The notes beneath the pieces are model-generated. The model searched no databases and had not been told where the DNA came from. It saw only the letters and a program-made list of their open reading frames with translations. From Paenibacillus sp. (lineage in GTDB: Bacteria; Bacillota; Bacilli; Paenibacillales; Paenibacillaceae): 64,000 nucleotides of DNA. The position numbers were made by a program, and so were the translations under genes. Location of the stretch: the NCBI GenBank assembly GCA_023512345.1, contig JAILZT010000001.1, forward strand, positions 416,084 through 480,083, given 5' to 3'. This document shows positions 9,037-17,926 of the stretch, in pieces; within the stretch, counting starts at the first letter, position 1, and every line of letters starts with the position of its first letter.

Positions 9037-9879
9037 TTATCCCTTAACCGCGGACCCAACAGTAAGTGCATTCTCCACCTGTTCACTGAACAGCATATAG
9101 ATCAGCACGGTAGGTAAACTGGCAATCGTCATCGCTGCTCCCATGGCACCCCAATTGGTAGTAAATTGTCCCTGGAAGAACAGCAGGCCCAGTGGGAGGG
9201 TCTTCAGGCTCTCCTTAGTGATAAGGATAACTGCCATAGTAAATTCATTCCATGAATTGAGGAAAATGAAGATGACCATAGTCGCGAGCGCCGGTTTGAT
9301 GATCGGAAGCATGATGCTAAAGAAGGTCCGATAAATACTTGCTCCATCAATACAAGCCGACTCTTCCAGCTCAATAGGAACACCGCGGAAGAAGCCATAG
9401 AATACAATAGAAGTGAAGGACAAGTTGAAGGCTATATAGGGTATAATAAGCGCCCCATACGTATTGGCGATATGGAAATCACGAACCAGAATGGCGAGTG
9501 GAATCATGATCACCTGGATCGGTATGAACATCCCAATCATCATATAAGTGTTTGCAATCCCTCGTAAGCGCCACTGCAGTCTCGCTGCTGCATAGGAGAA
9601 CATCACAGATAAAGTTACAGCTCCAATAACCGTGGCTATGGCTACGATTACACTGTTTAAGAAATAGACCGGAACATTGTATTTGGACCAAGCATCAACG
9701 TAATTCTCAAATCGCAGGTGGGTTGGAAATCCAAACGGATTCGATACGAAGATCTCATCATTATTTTTGAGAGAGTAAAAGATCATCCAGACCAATGGAT
9801 ATACGGACAATAAAGCGTATAACCACATAAAGCAGGCGACTAACCAGTTGCTTTTACGCAGATTCTTAAAACGGGCCAT
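9037..9879 (-). CDS. Carbohydrate ABC transporter permease (MalG type)
   Basis: This 280-residue inner-membrane protein has six predicted helices. It carries the EAA loop that docks the ATPase, here LEESACIDGASIYRTFFSIMLPIIKPAL near residues 170-197. The overall form (YPLVWMIFYSLKNN start, ALTVGSAVKG end) fits the MalG/LacG-like CUT1 permeases. It follows the MalF-type permease by 15 bases and shares an operon with it and with the binding protein. No ATPase gene is present in the operon, so a shared MsmK/MsmX-type ATPase is likely used, as is usual in Firmicutes. The sugar is not predictable from sequence. Confidence 0.93.
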   Translation of the reverse strand: MARFKNLRKSNWLVACFMWLYALLSVYPLVWMIFYSLKNNDEIFVSNPFGFPTHLRFENYVDAWSKYNVPVYFLNSVIVAIATVIGAVTLSVMFSYAAARLQWRLRGIANTYMMIGMFIPIQVIMIPLAILVRDFHIANTYGALIIPYIAFNLSFTSIVFYGFFRGVPIELEESACIDGASIYRTFFSIMLPIIKPALATMVIFIFLNSWNEFTMAVILITKESLKTLPLGLLFFQGQFTTNWGAMGAAMTIASLPTVLIYMLFSEQVENALTVGSAVKG

Positions 9880-9894
9880 ACGTGTACACTTCCT

Positions 9895-10776
9895 TTAGTA
9901 GGAGATTCGTTCCCTGGCAACCAGGCGGTTAATAATAATTGTTGCAAGCAGGCATTCGATGACTAATACAGCTGCTGCTGCGCTGCCATATCCGAACTCT
10001 CCAATACGGAAAGCAGAGCGATACATTAGATAGGTAAGCGTGTAGGTTGAGGTACCTGGCCCACCGCTAGTCATGATATACATATTCGCGAAGGCATTGA
10101 GCCCCCCTGTAACTGCGAAGACCAGACAGAACTTATAGGTTTCAGCCATCATTGGAATCGTGATTTTGACAATCGCCTGAAGCTTAGTCGCACCATCAAT
10201 ACGAGCGGCCTCCATATATTGCTCAGGTACGGATTTCGCACCTGCTAGCAACAGGGCAAAATGGTAACCCATGTACTGCCAGGCATTCACGAAAGCAATA
10301 GCGACTATAGCCGATTTACCGCTCGATAACCAATCCTGATGATACTGAATCCCCAAGACATCGAACAGCTTATTCATGAGACCATACTCACTGTTGTAGA
10401 TAGAGAGCCATAGCTGACAGACCACCGTAATAGATAGAACCACTGGAATAAAAAAGCTGATCCGTAGAATCTTGCGGCCTTTAAAAGAGGTATCGGATAC
10501 GGCAAATGCCAGGATGGAACCAATTCCAATCTGCGTCACCGTAATGATTGCGGCAAATATAAGACCATTCAAAATAGAGGTATGAAATACACTGTCACTC
10601 AAGAGCTCTTTATAATTGTCGAACCAGATAAAGGTTCCTGCTGAAAGACCATCCCACTCGAACATACTGCGAAAGAAGGTTTGAGAAATCGGGTAAAACA
10701 CCATAATTGTATACAAAAGGAGCGCGGGCAGCGTGAATAAAGCGATCGCTGTCTTATTGCCCAAATATTTTTTCAT
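9895..10776 (-). CDS. Carbohydrate ABC transporter permease (MalF type)
   Basis: A 293-residue permease with six predicted helices and the CUT1 EAA loop, MEAARIDGATKLQAIVKITIPMM (about residues 190-212). The N terminus, IALFTLPALLLYTIMVFYPI, is typical of UgpA/LacF-like subunits. It would form a heterodimer with the downstream MalG-type permease. It is preceded by GGGGATGTG before the ATG and separated from the binding-protein gene by a hairpin that probably lowers permease expression relative to the binding protein. Confidence 0.93.
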   Translation of the reverse strand: MKKYLGNKTAIALFTLPALLLYTIMVFYPISQTFFRSMFEWDGLSAGTFIWFDNYKELLSDSVFHTSILNGLIFAAIITVTQIGIGSILAFAVSDTSFKGRKILRISFFIPVVLSITVVCQLWLSIYNSEYGLMNKLFDVLGIQYHQDWLSSGKSAIVAIAFVNAWQYMGYHFALLLAGAKSVPEQYMEAARIDGATKLQAIVKITIPMMAETYKFCLVFAVTGGLNAFANMYIMTSGGPGTSTYTLTYLMYRSAFRIGEFGYGSAAAAVLVIECLLATIIINRLVARERISY

Positions 10777-10836
10777 GCCATCACATCCCCTGCGAGTCTA
10801 TCATTTTCCTTAAAAATAACGGTGCGTATACAGCAG

Positions 10837-10876
10837 ATAGAACTCACCCGAGCGAAATCTTGAGCGAGTTCTATCC
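10837..10876 (-). terminator. Intercistronic hairpin after the binding-protein gene
   Basis: A 10-bp perfect stem, GATAGAACTC (10837-10846) with GAGTTCTATC (10867-10876), lies 15 bases past the stop of the binding-protein gene. No T-run follows on the minus strand. It is more likely a stabiliser or partial attenuator that raises binding-protein over permease mRNA, as is common in such operons, than a full terminator. Confidence 0.65.
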
Positions 10877-10890
10877 CTTGCAATACTTAT

Positions 10891-12234
10891 TTATTTAGCT
10901 TGTGGAACTGCCTTAGTTACATCTTTAATAAATTGTTCTGCAGTGTAGCCACCGGTCATCAAGCTTTGTGTAGCATCTTCAATTGCAGCTTTAAATTTAG
11001 CATCAGACAAGCCCCAAGCAAATGCAGTTGTGCTCGTAATCTTCTCAATATCTTCGGAAAGCTGTTTCATCATTGGCGGATATTCCTTCACAATGGCTTT
11101 ATCAACCTTTGTTGCTACAATCGGATTACCGCGCTCAGTGTATTTGTATTCAGCAAATTTCAGAGATAGGAAAGCTGCTACTTTAGCCGTTAACTCAGGA
11201 TCCTTTGTATCTGGATTGACAGCATAACCACCAGGACCTCCGCCACCGATAAAGGCGTATTTGTTTGTTTCATACGATGCTGCATCTACACCAGGGAAGT
11301 ACATCCACCCTGCTTTATCTCCAAGCTTCTCTGTGGAGCTGGCGATTTCCCACTGTCCATTAAGGAACATTGCAGCTTTACCTTCGTAGAATAACGAAGC
11401 TGCTTGGTCATAGTTCAGGTTGGTCGCCCCTTTAGGAAGCAGGCCCGCATTCACCAGTTCTACAATTTTCTCTGCTGCATCTTTATAAGCAGGATCACTT
11501 GGACTTGCTAGGCCTTTATCCAACTTCACGATACCTGCTGGTTCTTGACGGGTAACGAACATATCGTAGAGAGCGACAGTAGGCCATTTTTCTTTGGCAA
11601 ATAATGCGAGTGGTGTAACGCCTGCTGCATTAAAGCCTTTTACTGCTGTCATCAGCTCATCATAGGTGGTTGGAACCTTGATATTGTTCTTTTCGAACAG
11701 CTCTTTATTATAGTAGAGAAGCATGAACTCATTACCTGCATACGGAAATGCATAGACATGACCATCATCAGAAGTTAATGTATTCATGGTGCTGCTGAAC
11801 ATTTTGTCTTTAAAGTCATATAGATCGGTGTATTTATCCAGCTCTAGAATATTACCGGATTTCTTAAACGTATTGATTATATCCACACCGGCTTGGAAGA
11901 TATCCGGTAAATTTCCGGTTGCCGCATAGGTTTTGAGTTTTTGTCCATCATCTTGTGCCTGTACTTCCAGCTCCAGCTCCACATTTGGCATTTCTTTCTT
12001 TAGCTCTGCCACAGCGTAATCATAAGGAAGCTTCGTGTCATCATCGGAGTATTGGGCATAAATACGGAGTTTCACATTTTCTTGCGGTGCAGCTGTTGCT
12101 TCTTCCTTCACTTCTGTATTTGTTGCAGTAGTGTTATTCGCTTCGCTTGCTGCATTGTTATTCGATCCACAAGCGCTTACAAACACCAGACTTAGACTTA
12201 CCGCTGCTGCTGCTGCCATTTTTATCTTTCTCAT
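10891..12234 (-). CDS. Extracellular sugar-binding lipoprotein (ABC transporter)
   Basis: This 447-residue lipoprotein has a lipobox VSAC with the modified Cys at residue 22. A short Thr/Asn/Glu-rich linker follows, then a family 1 solute-binding fold (KLRIYAQYSDDD, the FYEGKAAMFLNGQWE motif, and a GGGGPGGYAVN turn). It captures an oligo- or monosaccharide outside the membrane and hands it to the two permeases encoded downstream. The start is the ATG at 12234 with a GAAGGGGG ribosome site; an in-frame GTG-like extension to 12252 is less good. Expression is probably set by the YesN/YesM pair encoded immediately upstream. Confidence 0.92.
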   Translation of the reverse strand: MRKIKMAAAAAVSLSLVFVSACGSNNNAASEANNTTATNTEVKEEATAAPQENVKLRIYAQYSDDDTKLPYDYAVAELKKEMPNVELELEVQAQDDGQKLKTYAATGNLPDIFQAGVDIINTFKKSGNILELDKYTDLYDFKDKMFSSTMNTLTSDDGHVYAFPYAGNEFMLLYYNKELFEKNNIKVPTTYDELMTAVKGFNAAGVTPLALFAKEKWPTVALYDMFVTRQEPAGIVKLDKGLASPSDPAYKDAAEKIVELVNAGLLPKGATNLNYDQAASLFYEGKAAMFLNGQWEIASSTEKLGDKAGWMYFPGVDAASYETNKYAFIGGGGPGGYAVNPDTKDPELTAKVAAFLSLKFAEYKYTERGNPIVATKVDKAIVKEYPPMMKQLSEDIEKITSTTAFAWGLSDAKFKAAIEDATQSLMTGGYTAEQFIKDVTKAVPQAK

Positions 12235-12344
12235 TGATTCGTCCCCCTTCAAGATCCCTTACTACCCTGAGTATAGAGATAATAGCTTCACTTGATAATG
12301 CAAAAACTGCTTGCTTCTGGTACTATCTGCGTATGATTATCCGC

Positions 12345-13940
12345 TTATTGCGATCCCCGACTCTTTTCATACTCACTGGGTGAATACCCGTAGAATTTCT
12401 TGAAGCTTTTACTAAAATAGCTCGCATCGCTGTAACCTACCATCTCCGCAATATCTGACAAGCGTATCCCGCCCCGCCCAAGCAGCTCCTTAGCTTTCAT
12501 CATCCGATATTGCGTTACATAATCGCTGACCGTCATTCCGAATTCTTTTTTATATAAAGCTCGCAGGTAGCTGGCATTAATAAATACATGTTGTGCTACA
12601 TGCTCCAGCTGTAAGTCAGAGTTCGCATAGCTTTGCTCAATATATGTTTTGGCAGATTGGGCGATCTTGGAAGCTCTTGTATTCTTGTATTGTCCCGTAT
12701 ACTGGATGGACCGGTGAAATAATTGCTTAATCCATTCGAAGGTCATTTCTGCAGATTCAAATTTGCGAATTTCACTATAAGGAAAAAAGTTCTCTCCAAA
12801 GCAGTCCTCAATGGGATGCCCCGCCTCGGTAATATAGGAAAGATTCACAGCAATAAGGCCCATACAAATGACATACACATAATCAATCGACAGCCGTCTT
12901 TCACGCGTAGACTCAAATACACCGTCGAGAATCTGCTGTACCCGCTCAGCATTCCGCATCCGAAGTCCAATAAGCAATTCTTCATTGACCTCAATCGGAT
13001 AAAAAGCCTGCTTCCCAGTCTCAGTCAAAGTAGCGCTGTAGGCAATCACCCGATCATGACCCAGTACAAATTTATTTTGCAGCGCTTCAAGTGCTTCATT
13101 ATAGGAGCTTGAGATCCCCTTAAATCCCTCTTTGCTGCGACCGACTCCTATGGTTATGGTGAAGTTCAAATGTTTCTTAATTAATGAACCCAGCTTCTTA
13201 TAGCCCTCCAAAGACGGTGTAACATCCGTTAGGCTGTTCGTGTGTTCAACAAGACATACAATTCGGCCTTCAGGACCGTTAAAAATATCATGATTCCAGC
13301 TCTCATCCAGTGCTTCATTCAGGATATTCGTAACGGCGTATTTCATCAGGAGGCGCTCACTTACTTTCTCCCACTTACGGTCTATATGATCGATTTCGAT
13401 ACATGCGACGATAAAACAAGGGTTATGAATATGAATTTCATATTGGCTCAGCCGTTTATATACATCCGCATCGGTCAGATTATATTCGTTGCTGATCAGC
13501 TGATTAAGGAAACTTTCCTTCATCATCCGATTATTTTCCTTAAGCGTAAGATTCTCTACTTGAACTTTCCTATAAGCACTCTGCAGCTTCAAAAGGGTCA
13601 GCATCAGCTCGTCCTTGGAAAATGGCTTCAGAATATAGTCTTCAACACCGAGCTTGAGCGCTCTTCTTGCATAATCAAACTCATTGTGGCCCGTAATAAG
13701 TACTACATTCATCTCAGGATATTGATCCTTCAGCTTCTCAGTTAACTCCAGACCATCCATGAAAGGCATTGTTATATCTATCAGCGCAATATCCACCGGC
13801 TGCTCCATACAGAGCTTTAAGGCCTCAATTCCATTCTTCGCCTCGATAACAAGCTCAAAACCAAGCGTCTCCCAGTCCAGGGCCCCACGTAAATAATCCC
13901 GAAATATAACCTCGTCATCCACAATCATAACTTTTTGCAT
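12345..13940 (-). CDS. YesN-type response regulator with AraC DNA-binding domain
   Basis: The 531-residue regulator has a receiver domain (about 1-120) with the acidic pair at DD8-9, phospho-acceptor Asp55 in LIDITMPFMDG and the conserved Lys in ILKPFSKDE. A long central linker follows, then an AraC double helix-turn-helix (about 430-528, with DIAEMVGYSDASYFSKSFKK and YSPSEYEK). It is paired with the upstream kinase gene (12 bases apart) and lies between that kinase and the sugar-binding protein. It should activate the transporter when the kinase senses sugar. The start is taken as ATG 13940 behind AGGGGGA rather than the TTG one codon earlier. Confidence 0.93.
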   Translation of the reverse strand: MQKVMIVDDEVIFRDYLRGALDWETLGFELVIEAKNGIEALKLCMEQPVDIALIDITMPFMDGLELTEKLKDQYPEMNVVLITGHNEFDYARRALKLGVEDYILKPFSKDELMLTLLKLQSAYRKVQVENLTLKENNRMMKESFLNQLISNEYNLTDADVYKRLSQYEIHIHNPCFIVACIEIDHIDRKWEKVSERLLMKYAVTNILNEALDESWNHDIFNGPEGRIVCLVEHTNSLTDVTPSLEGYKKLGSLIKKHLNFTITIGVGRSKEGFKGISSSYNEALEALQNKFVLGHDRVIAYSATLTETGKQAFYPIEVNEELLIGLRMRNAERVQQILDGVFESTRERRLSIDYVYVICMGLIAVNLSYITEAGHPIEDCFGENFFPYSEIRKFESAEMTFEWIKQLFHRSIQYTGQYKNTRASKIAQSAKTYIEQSYANSDLQLEHVAQHVFINASYLRALYKKEFGMTVSDYVTQYRMMKAKELLGRGGIRLSDIAEMVGYSDASYFSKSFKKFYGYSPSEYEKSRGSQ

Positions 13941-13952
13941 CAATCATTCCCC

Positions 13953-15746
13953 CTAACTGGACTGGTAAGGCAGCTCTATGGAAACCTCTGTGCCAAGCCC
14001 CAAGTCACTCGTAATATGAAGGCCATATTCATCTCCAAAATAGAGCCTGATTCGTTCATGTACACTGTTGAGGCCATAACCAATTTGATTTTCTTGATCC
14101 TTAATCGCAGTGGTCAGTGTTAGCAAACGTTCTGGAGCGATGCCCGCTCCATCATCCTTCACTTTGAGAATGACCTTATCACCCTCTCGCCAGCCGAGAA
14201 TTAACAGCTCTCCAAAGGACTCCTTGGTCTTCAATCCATGATAAATAGCATTTTCTACAAGTGGCTGCAGCGTAAGCTTAGGAATAATGCAGGATAGAAT
14301 CTCTGGCTGAATATCAATCGTAAAGTCGAATACATCAGAGTAGCGAATCCGCTGAATAGATAAATAATCCTGAACATTGCTAAGCTCATCTTCGAGAGAA
14401 ATCTGATCTCTCCCGTTACTGAGCGCAACTCTGTAGAAGTCAGCTAGCGCCTTAGTCGTTCGCTGCACATCCCTTGCTCTCCCCATCTCCGACAGAGTAT
14501 AGATAACGTCTAAGGTATTGTATAGAAAATGCGGCTTCATTTGGGCATGAATGAGTGCTAGTTCGTACTCGCGTTTTTTTCTTTGCTCCGCACTTATATT
14601 CAGCAGCAGTTCCTTGATCCTGTACATCATCATATTAAAACCTGTGGCCAAGATCCCAATTTCGTCTCTTGAAGTGATGTCCAATTGCTCGTCCAGGTTT
14701 CCTTCATTAACATGTTTCATTTGCCTAGAGAGACTAATAATAGGCTTAGCAATCCACTGAGACAAAACTCCTGCTCCCAGAATCGCAAACAACGAGCAGA
14801 TAAAGCCAATAAAGATAATTAATCGCGTAATCTTGGTCGTATCCTGAGTTAAGTTATTATAAGGCACTGTAGATATAAGCTTCCATCCCAGCTTCTTAAT
14901 ATCTGTACTTACTAGCAGCATTTTGCCTTCAGGAGATGGCTGAATTACATTGGGTTGAACCGCCTTAAGCACCCAATTTCTTAAGGCTCCTTCGGGTAAA
15001 GGTGAAAGAATTTTATCTGTATCAAGGGCTGACACCACAAGTCCGTTCGAGTCTGCAATGATAAAGGATCCAGCTTGTATAGATCCGATATTACGATAAA
15101 TGGCAGATAAAGAACTCTCGCGCACATTCAGAATCAAATAACCTTGCTGCTCGCCTGTATTGATGTTGACTATGCGCTTACCCAACGTCAGCACCGGCTG
15201 CTCCGGGCTGGTCACCAGATAATTCCGGCGTTCCATAGGGAACCAAATATTAGATCCATTAGTAAGCTCTAGTTTTTTCAGCATACGATCTCCGGGTACA
15301 AGCTCTGAATTCGTCTCCATAGACAGGTTGGACCCATACACCACATTATTTTTATCTATGAAAGCCACAGACTCCACATCCGGGAATATAAGCTTCGCAT
15401 AGCTTAGTTGATTAGTAATTTGTGTGTACAACTGTAAATCTGATATTTGTTCATTCTTCGAAATCCGTTCCTCAAAAATAACCTTATTCAAATTCAACGT
15501 CAGCATATTAGCCGCGCTTTCCGTATTCGTAAGTATGCCATTCATGCGCGTAATGATCAGGGTTGAATTATCCGAGACGCTTTTCACCGTTTTTTTGACA
15601 ATAGCATCCGTATACACATGATAGGAAACAAACCCCAAAATACATAAGGGTATAATAACGACTGGCATATAAATGAACATAATCTTCTTACGAATTAACT
15701 GATTCTGGAACCATTCCGATATTTGTAAACGCTTTAGTAATTGCAT
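13953..15746 (-). CDS. YesM-type sensor histidine kinase
   Basis: This 597-residue membrane kinase has a first transmembrane helix at about 25-45, a large extracellular Cache-like sensor and a second helix at about 295-320. A HAMP segment follows (SLSRQMKHVNEGNLDEQL), then a His_kinase domain with the phospho-acceptor His in QMKPHFLYNTL, and an HATPase domain with N box (LVENAIYHG) and G box (GAGI, GYGLNSVHERI). Kinases of this group sense extracellular carbohydrates directly or through a binding protein. GAGGGGGG precedes the ATG. The downstream response regulator and sugar transporter form one functional set. Confidence 0.93.
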   Translation of the reverse strand: MQLLKRLQISEWFQNQLIRKKIMFIYMPVVIIPLCILGFVSYHVYTDAIVKKTVKSVSDNSTLIITRMNGILTNTESAANMLTLNLNKVIFEERISKNEQISDLQLYTQITNQLSYAKLIFPDVESVAFIDKNNVVYGSNLSMETNSELVPGDRMLKKLELTNGSNIWFPMERRNYLVTSPEQPVLTLGKRIVNINTGEQQGYLILNVRESSLSAIYRNIGSIQAGSFIIADSNGLVVSALDTDKILSPLPEGALRNWVLKAVQPNVIQPSPEGKMLLVSTDIKKLGWKLISTVPYNNLTQDTTKITRLIIFIGFICSLFAILGAGVLSQWIAKPIISLSRQMKHVNEGNLDEQLDITSRDEIGILATGFNMMMYRIKELLLNISAEQRKKREYELALIHAQMKPHFLYNTLDVIYTLSEMGRARDVQRTTKALADFYRVALSNGRDQISLEDELSNVQDYLSIQRIRYSDVFDFTIDIQPEILSCIIPKLTLQPLVENAIYHGLKTKESFGELLILGWREGDKVILKVKDDGAGIAPERLLTLTTAIKDQENQIGYGLNSVHERIRLYFGDEYGLHITSDLGLGTEVSIELPYQSS

Positions 15747-15852
15747 TCTGGAGCCCCCTCTTCAAACAGCATTTATTATTTTAACCTAACAGAACATAAA
15801 AACAAGAGGCACATCGCTTTTAATGTATTTAATCAATATATATGGAATATAC

Positions 15853-15881
15853 TTGAAAACGACATAACTGTCACTTATAAT
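15853..15881 (+). promoter_or_regulatory. Promoter of the TetR-MFS unit with candidate operator
   Basis: TTGAAA (15853-15858), a 17-base spacer and TATAAT (15876-15881) form a strong sigma-A promoter. An inverted GACA/TGTC repeat within the spacer and related GTCA repeats just downstream (about 15861-15900) are where an autoregulating TetR protein would be expected to bind; operator assignment is inference. Confidence 0.65.
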
Positions 15882-15928
15882 AACGTCAACAGTGTCATTA
15901 TTATGTAGTGTTGGAACAGGAGGACATT

Positions 15929-16546
15929 ATGACGCCAAAAGTAAGTGATGAGCATAAGGAATCAAGAAGCAAAGCCATTTTGAACGCAGCCAAACGAGTG
16001 TTTAGCAAAAAGGGTTATCCATCAACCACCATGAAAGATATCGTGGATGAATCCGGAATGAGCCGGGGAAGTGTCTATATGTATTTCTCCAGCACGGAAG
16101 CCATGATGCTTGCTTTAATTGAAGAGGAGGACAATGAGAGTATGGGTCAAATCACTGAACTGGCCCAATCCAGTGAATCAATTTGGTCTGCGGTTGTCAC
16201 ACTCCTCCATAGCAGCGAAGGGAATATCACTGAGATGACCTCAGGATTTGCAGCCGCAATTTGTGAATTTTATCTAATTCAATGGCGTATCTCAAGAAAC
16301 ACTCCTCTGCTGGGACAGCGGTATGACCGAGCCATCGAAGCCATAACTGCCCTATTGCAGCTAGGAACAGATCGAGGTGAATTCAAACCGATATCTCCAC
16401 TGGCTGATATAGCCCGGGTCCTCATAAGTCTGATGGATGGAATGACCCTCGATTCCGCATATCTTGGACCACACAGAATCCAGTTACGCGCACAATTAGA
16501 TGTCTCCCTTAAGTTGTTGCAAGCTATTCTGCAACCGCAGGCTTAA
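15929..16546 (+). CDS. TetR/AcrR-family repressor
   Basis: The 205-residue protein has the TetR N-terminal helix-turn-helix (about 12-60: AILNAAKRVFSKKGYPSTTMKDIVDESGMSRGSVYMYFSS) and a divergent all-helical ligand domain. The start is ATG 15929 behind ACAGGAGG; the longer form from 15908 is unlikely. The MFS transporter starts 35 bases downstream on the same strand, so the pair looks like a drug-efflux pump with its own repressor. The inducer is unknown. Confidence 0.9.
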   Translation: MTPKVSDEHKESRSKAILNAAKRVFSKKGYPSTTMKDIVDESGMSRGSVYMYFSSTEAMMLALIEEEDNESMGQITELAQSSESIWSAVVTLLHSSEGNITEMTSGFAAAICEFYLIQWRISRNTPLLGQRYDRAIEAITALLQLGTDRGEFKPISPLADIARVLISLMDGMTLDSAYLGPHRIQLRAQLDVSLKLLQAILQPQA

Positions 16547-16581
16547 CCAAGCAAGCATAAATGAAGGAGTTGGCTACTAAT

Positions 16582-17847
16582 ATGAGCTTATTTGCTAACC
16601 GTACTTTTCTTAAGCTGTTTATCGCTTCATTTGCTTCACAATTAGGGACCATTATTGGTAATATGGCCTTTGCTTTCTACTTGATCGATCACTTCAGCAG
16701 TCAACCCTCGTATGCCACTTTGGCTGAGATGATGTACACACTTCCTACTCTGGCAGTCTTTTTTATTGTAGGGGTCATGGCTGATCGGTTTGACCGCAAA
16801 CGCATTGCCGAAAATTCAGACTGGATACGCGCAGGCTTAACTGTTATTTTATTCATTACAATATCCATGAATATCTTGCCTTTGGTTTTCTTTATTTTGT
16901 TTGTTCGAAGTGCAGTTTCGAAATTTTTTCAACCCGCTGAAACCTCCATGCTACAAGGGATTCTCAGTCCAGAACAATACACACAAGCCTCCGGATTAAA
17001 TCAAATGATATTTGGAGTATTTATGCTGTTTGGTGTTGGATTAGGGGCTATAGCCTATCATTTAGTAGGGATCAAAGGAGCTATGATCGTAGATGGAATC
17101 AGCTTTGTTGTGTCCGCTCTTTTGATTCGTAATTGCAAAATCAGCGAGGATATAAGGTTGCCGAATGGACGGACATCTTGGAAGGATATGAAGTTCTCGG
17201 TGATAACTCAGGATTTCAAAGCAGGGCTTGCCTATATTCTACAACACCGTCTGTTACTCATGATCATATCAGGTTTTTTCATCTTCGGATTGATTAATGG
17301 AGCATTTGCTGTTCTCCCGCTTTTCACCATGAAATATAAACTTGCACCAGATACATATGAACGTTTTACTTCCCTGTTTGCGATTTTTTTAGGGATAGGT
17401 TTCTTAGCAGGAAGCATAATTGGCACAGCTATTGCAAAGCTAGTCAAACCTTATCAAATCATGATTACAGGTCTATTTTTTACTGCCGGATTAACGGTTG
17501 CCTTAAGCTCAATGGATAATGTCTGGTTATACCTGGCACTCATTCTAGTAACAGGCCTATTTCTTGCCCCTGTGAATATTGCCATTGGAGGTTGGCTGCC
17601 CGCCCTAGTTGAACCCTCATATATGGGACGTGTCAGCGCCTGGATTGATCCACTCATGATGCTGGCACATTCGATAGCTCTGGGACTCATCGCACTGTTC
17701 TACCCCCATGTTGTAGGTTTGTCGACCATCTACTATGGTATTGCCTTGGCAATATTCGTCGTGTGCCTCATCTATCTATTCACTTTACCCAAACTATCAC
17801 GGGAAAATAGTGAAAAGGTTGATTCGCAAGTACACTCCATGAATTAA
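16582..17847 (+). CDS. MFS transporter, MefA/EntS-like exporter
   Basis: This roughly 421-residue protein has 12 predicted helices and the major facilitator signature between helices 2 and 3 (GVMADRFDRKR, about residues 67-77). It resembles the macrolide-efflux and enterobactin-exporter branch (MFS_3). The preceding TetR gene suggests inducible export of a drug or natural product. An AAGGAG at 16563-16568 favours the ATG at 16582, though the ATG at 16561 is also in frame; the ribosome-site spacing of 13 bases is long, so the start is uncertain. The substrate is unknown. Confidence 0.87.
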   Translation: MSLFANRTFLKLFIASFASQLGTIIGNMAFAFYLIDHFSSQPSYATLAEMMYTLPTLAVFFIVGVMADRFDRKRIAENSDWIRAGLTVILFITISMNILPLVFFILFVRSAVSKFFQPAETSMLQGILSPEQYTQASGLNQMIFGVFMLFGVGLGAIAYHLVGIKGAMIVDGISFVVSALLIRNCKISEDIRLPNGRTSWKDMKFSVITQDFKAGLAYILQHRLLLMIISGFFIFGLINGAFAVLPLFTMKYKLAPDTYERFTSLFAIFLGIGFLAGSIIGTAIAKLVKPYQIMITGLFFTAGLTVALSSMDNVWLYLALILVTGLFLAPVNIAIGGWLPALVEPSYMGRVSAWIDPLMMLAHSIALGLIALFYPHVVGLSTIYYGIALAIFVVCLIYLFTLPKLSRENSEKVDSQVHSMN

Positions 17848-17875
17848 CATTACCTTCCCCTTACCCATTCATAAA

Positions 17876-17919
17876 AAAGAGGCTTCTCATAAGTTTGATA
17901 AACTCATAAGAAGCCTCTG
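17876..17919. terminator. Bidirectional terminator between MFS and amtB genes
   Basis: A 19-base stem with two A-C mismatches (AGAGGCTTCT... with ...AGAAGCCTCT) is flanked by an A-run on the left. It ends the plus-strand MFS transcript and the minus-strand amtB transcript. Confidence 0.82.
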
Positions 17920-17926
17920 ATTCGCA

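Noticed and set aside
13242..13745. 167-codon frame opposite the YesN-type response regulator
   Set aside because: Shadow of the receiver and linker coding region; no ribosome site and no family resemblance.
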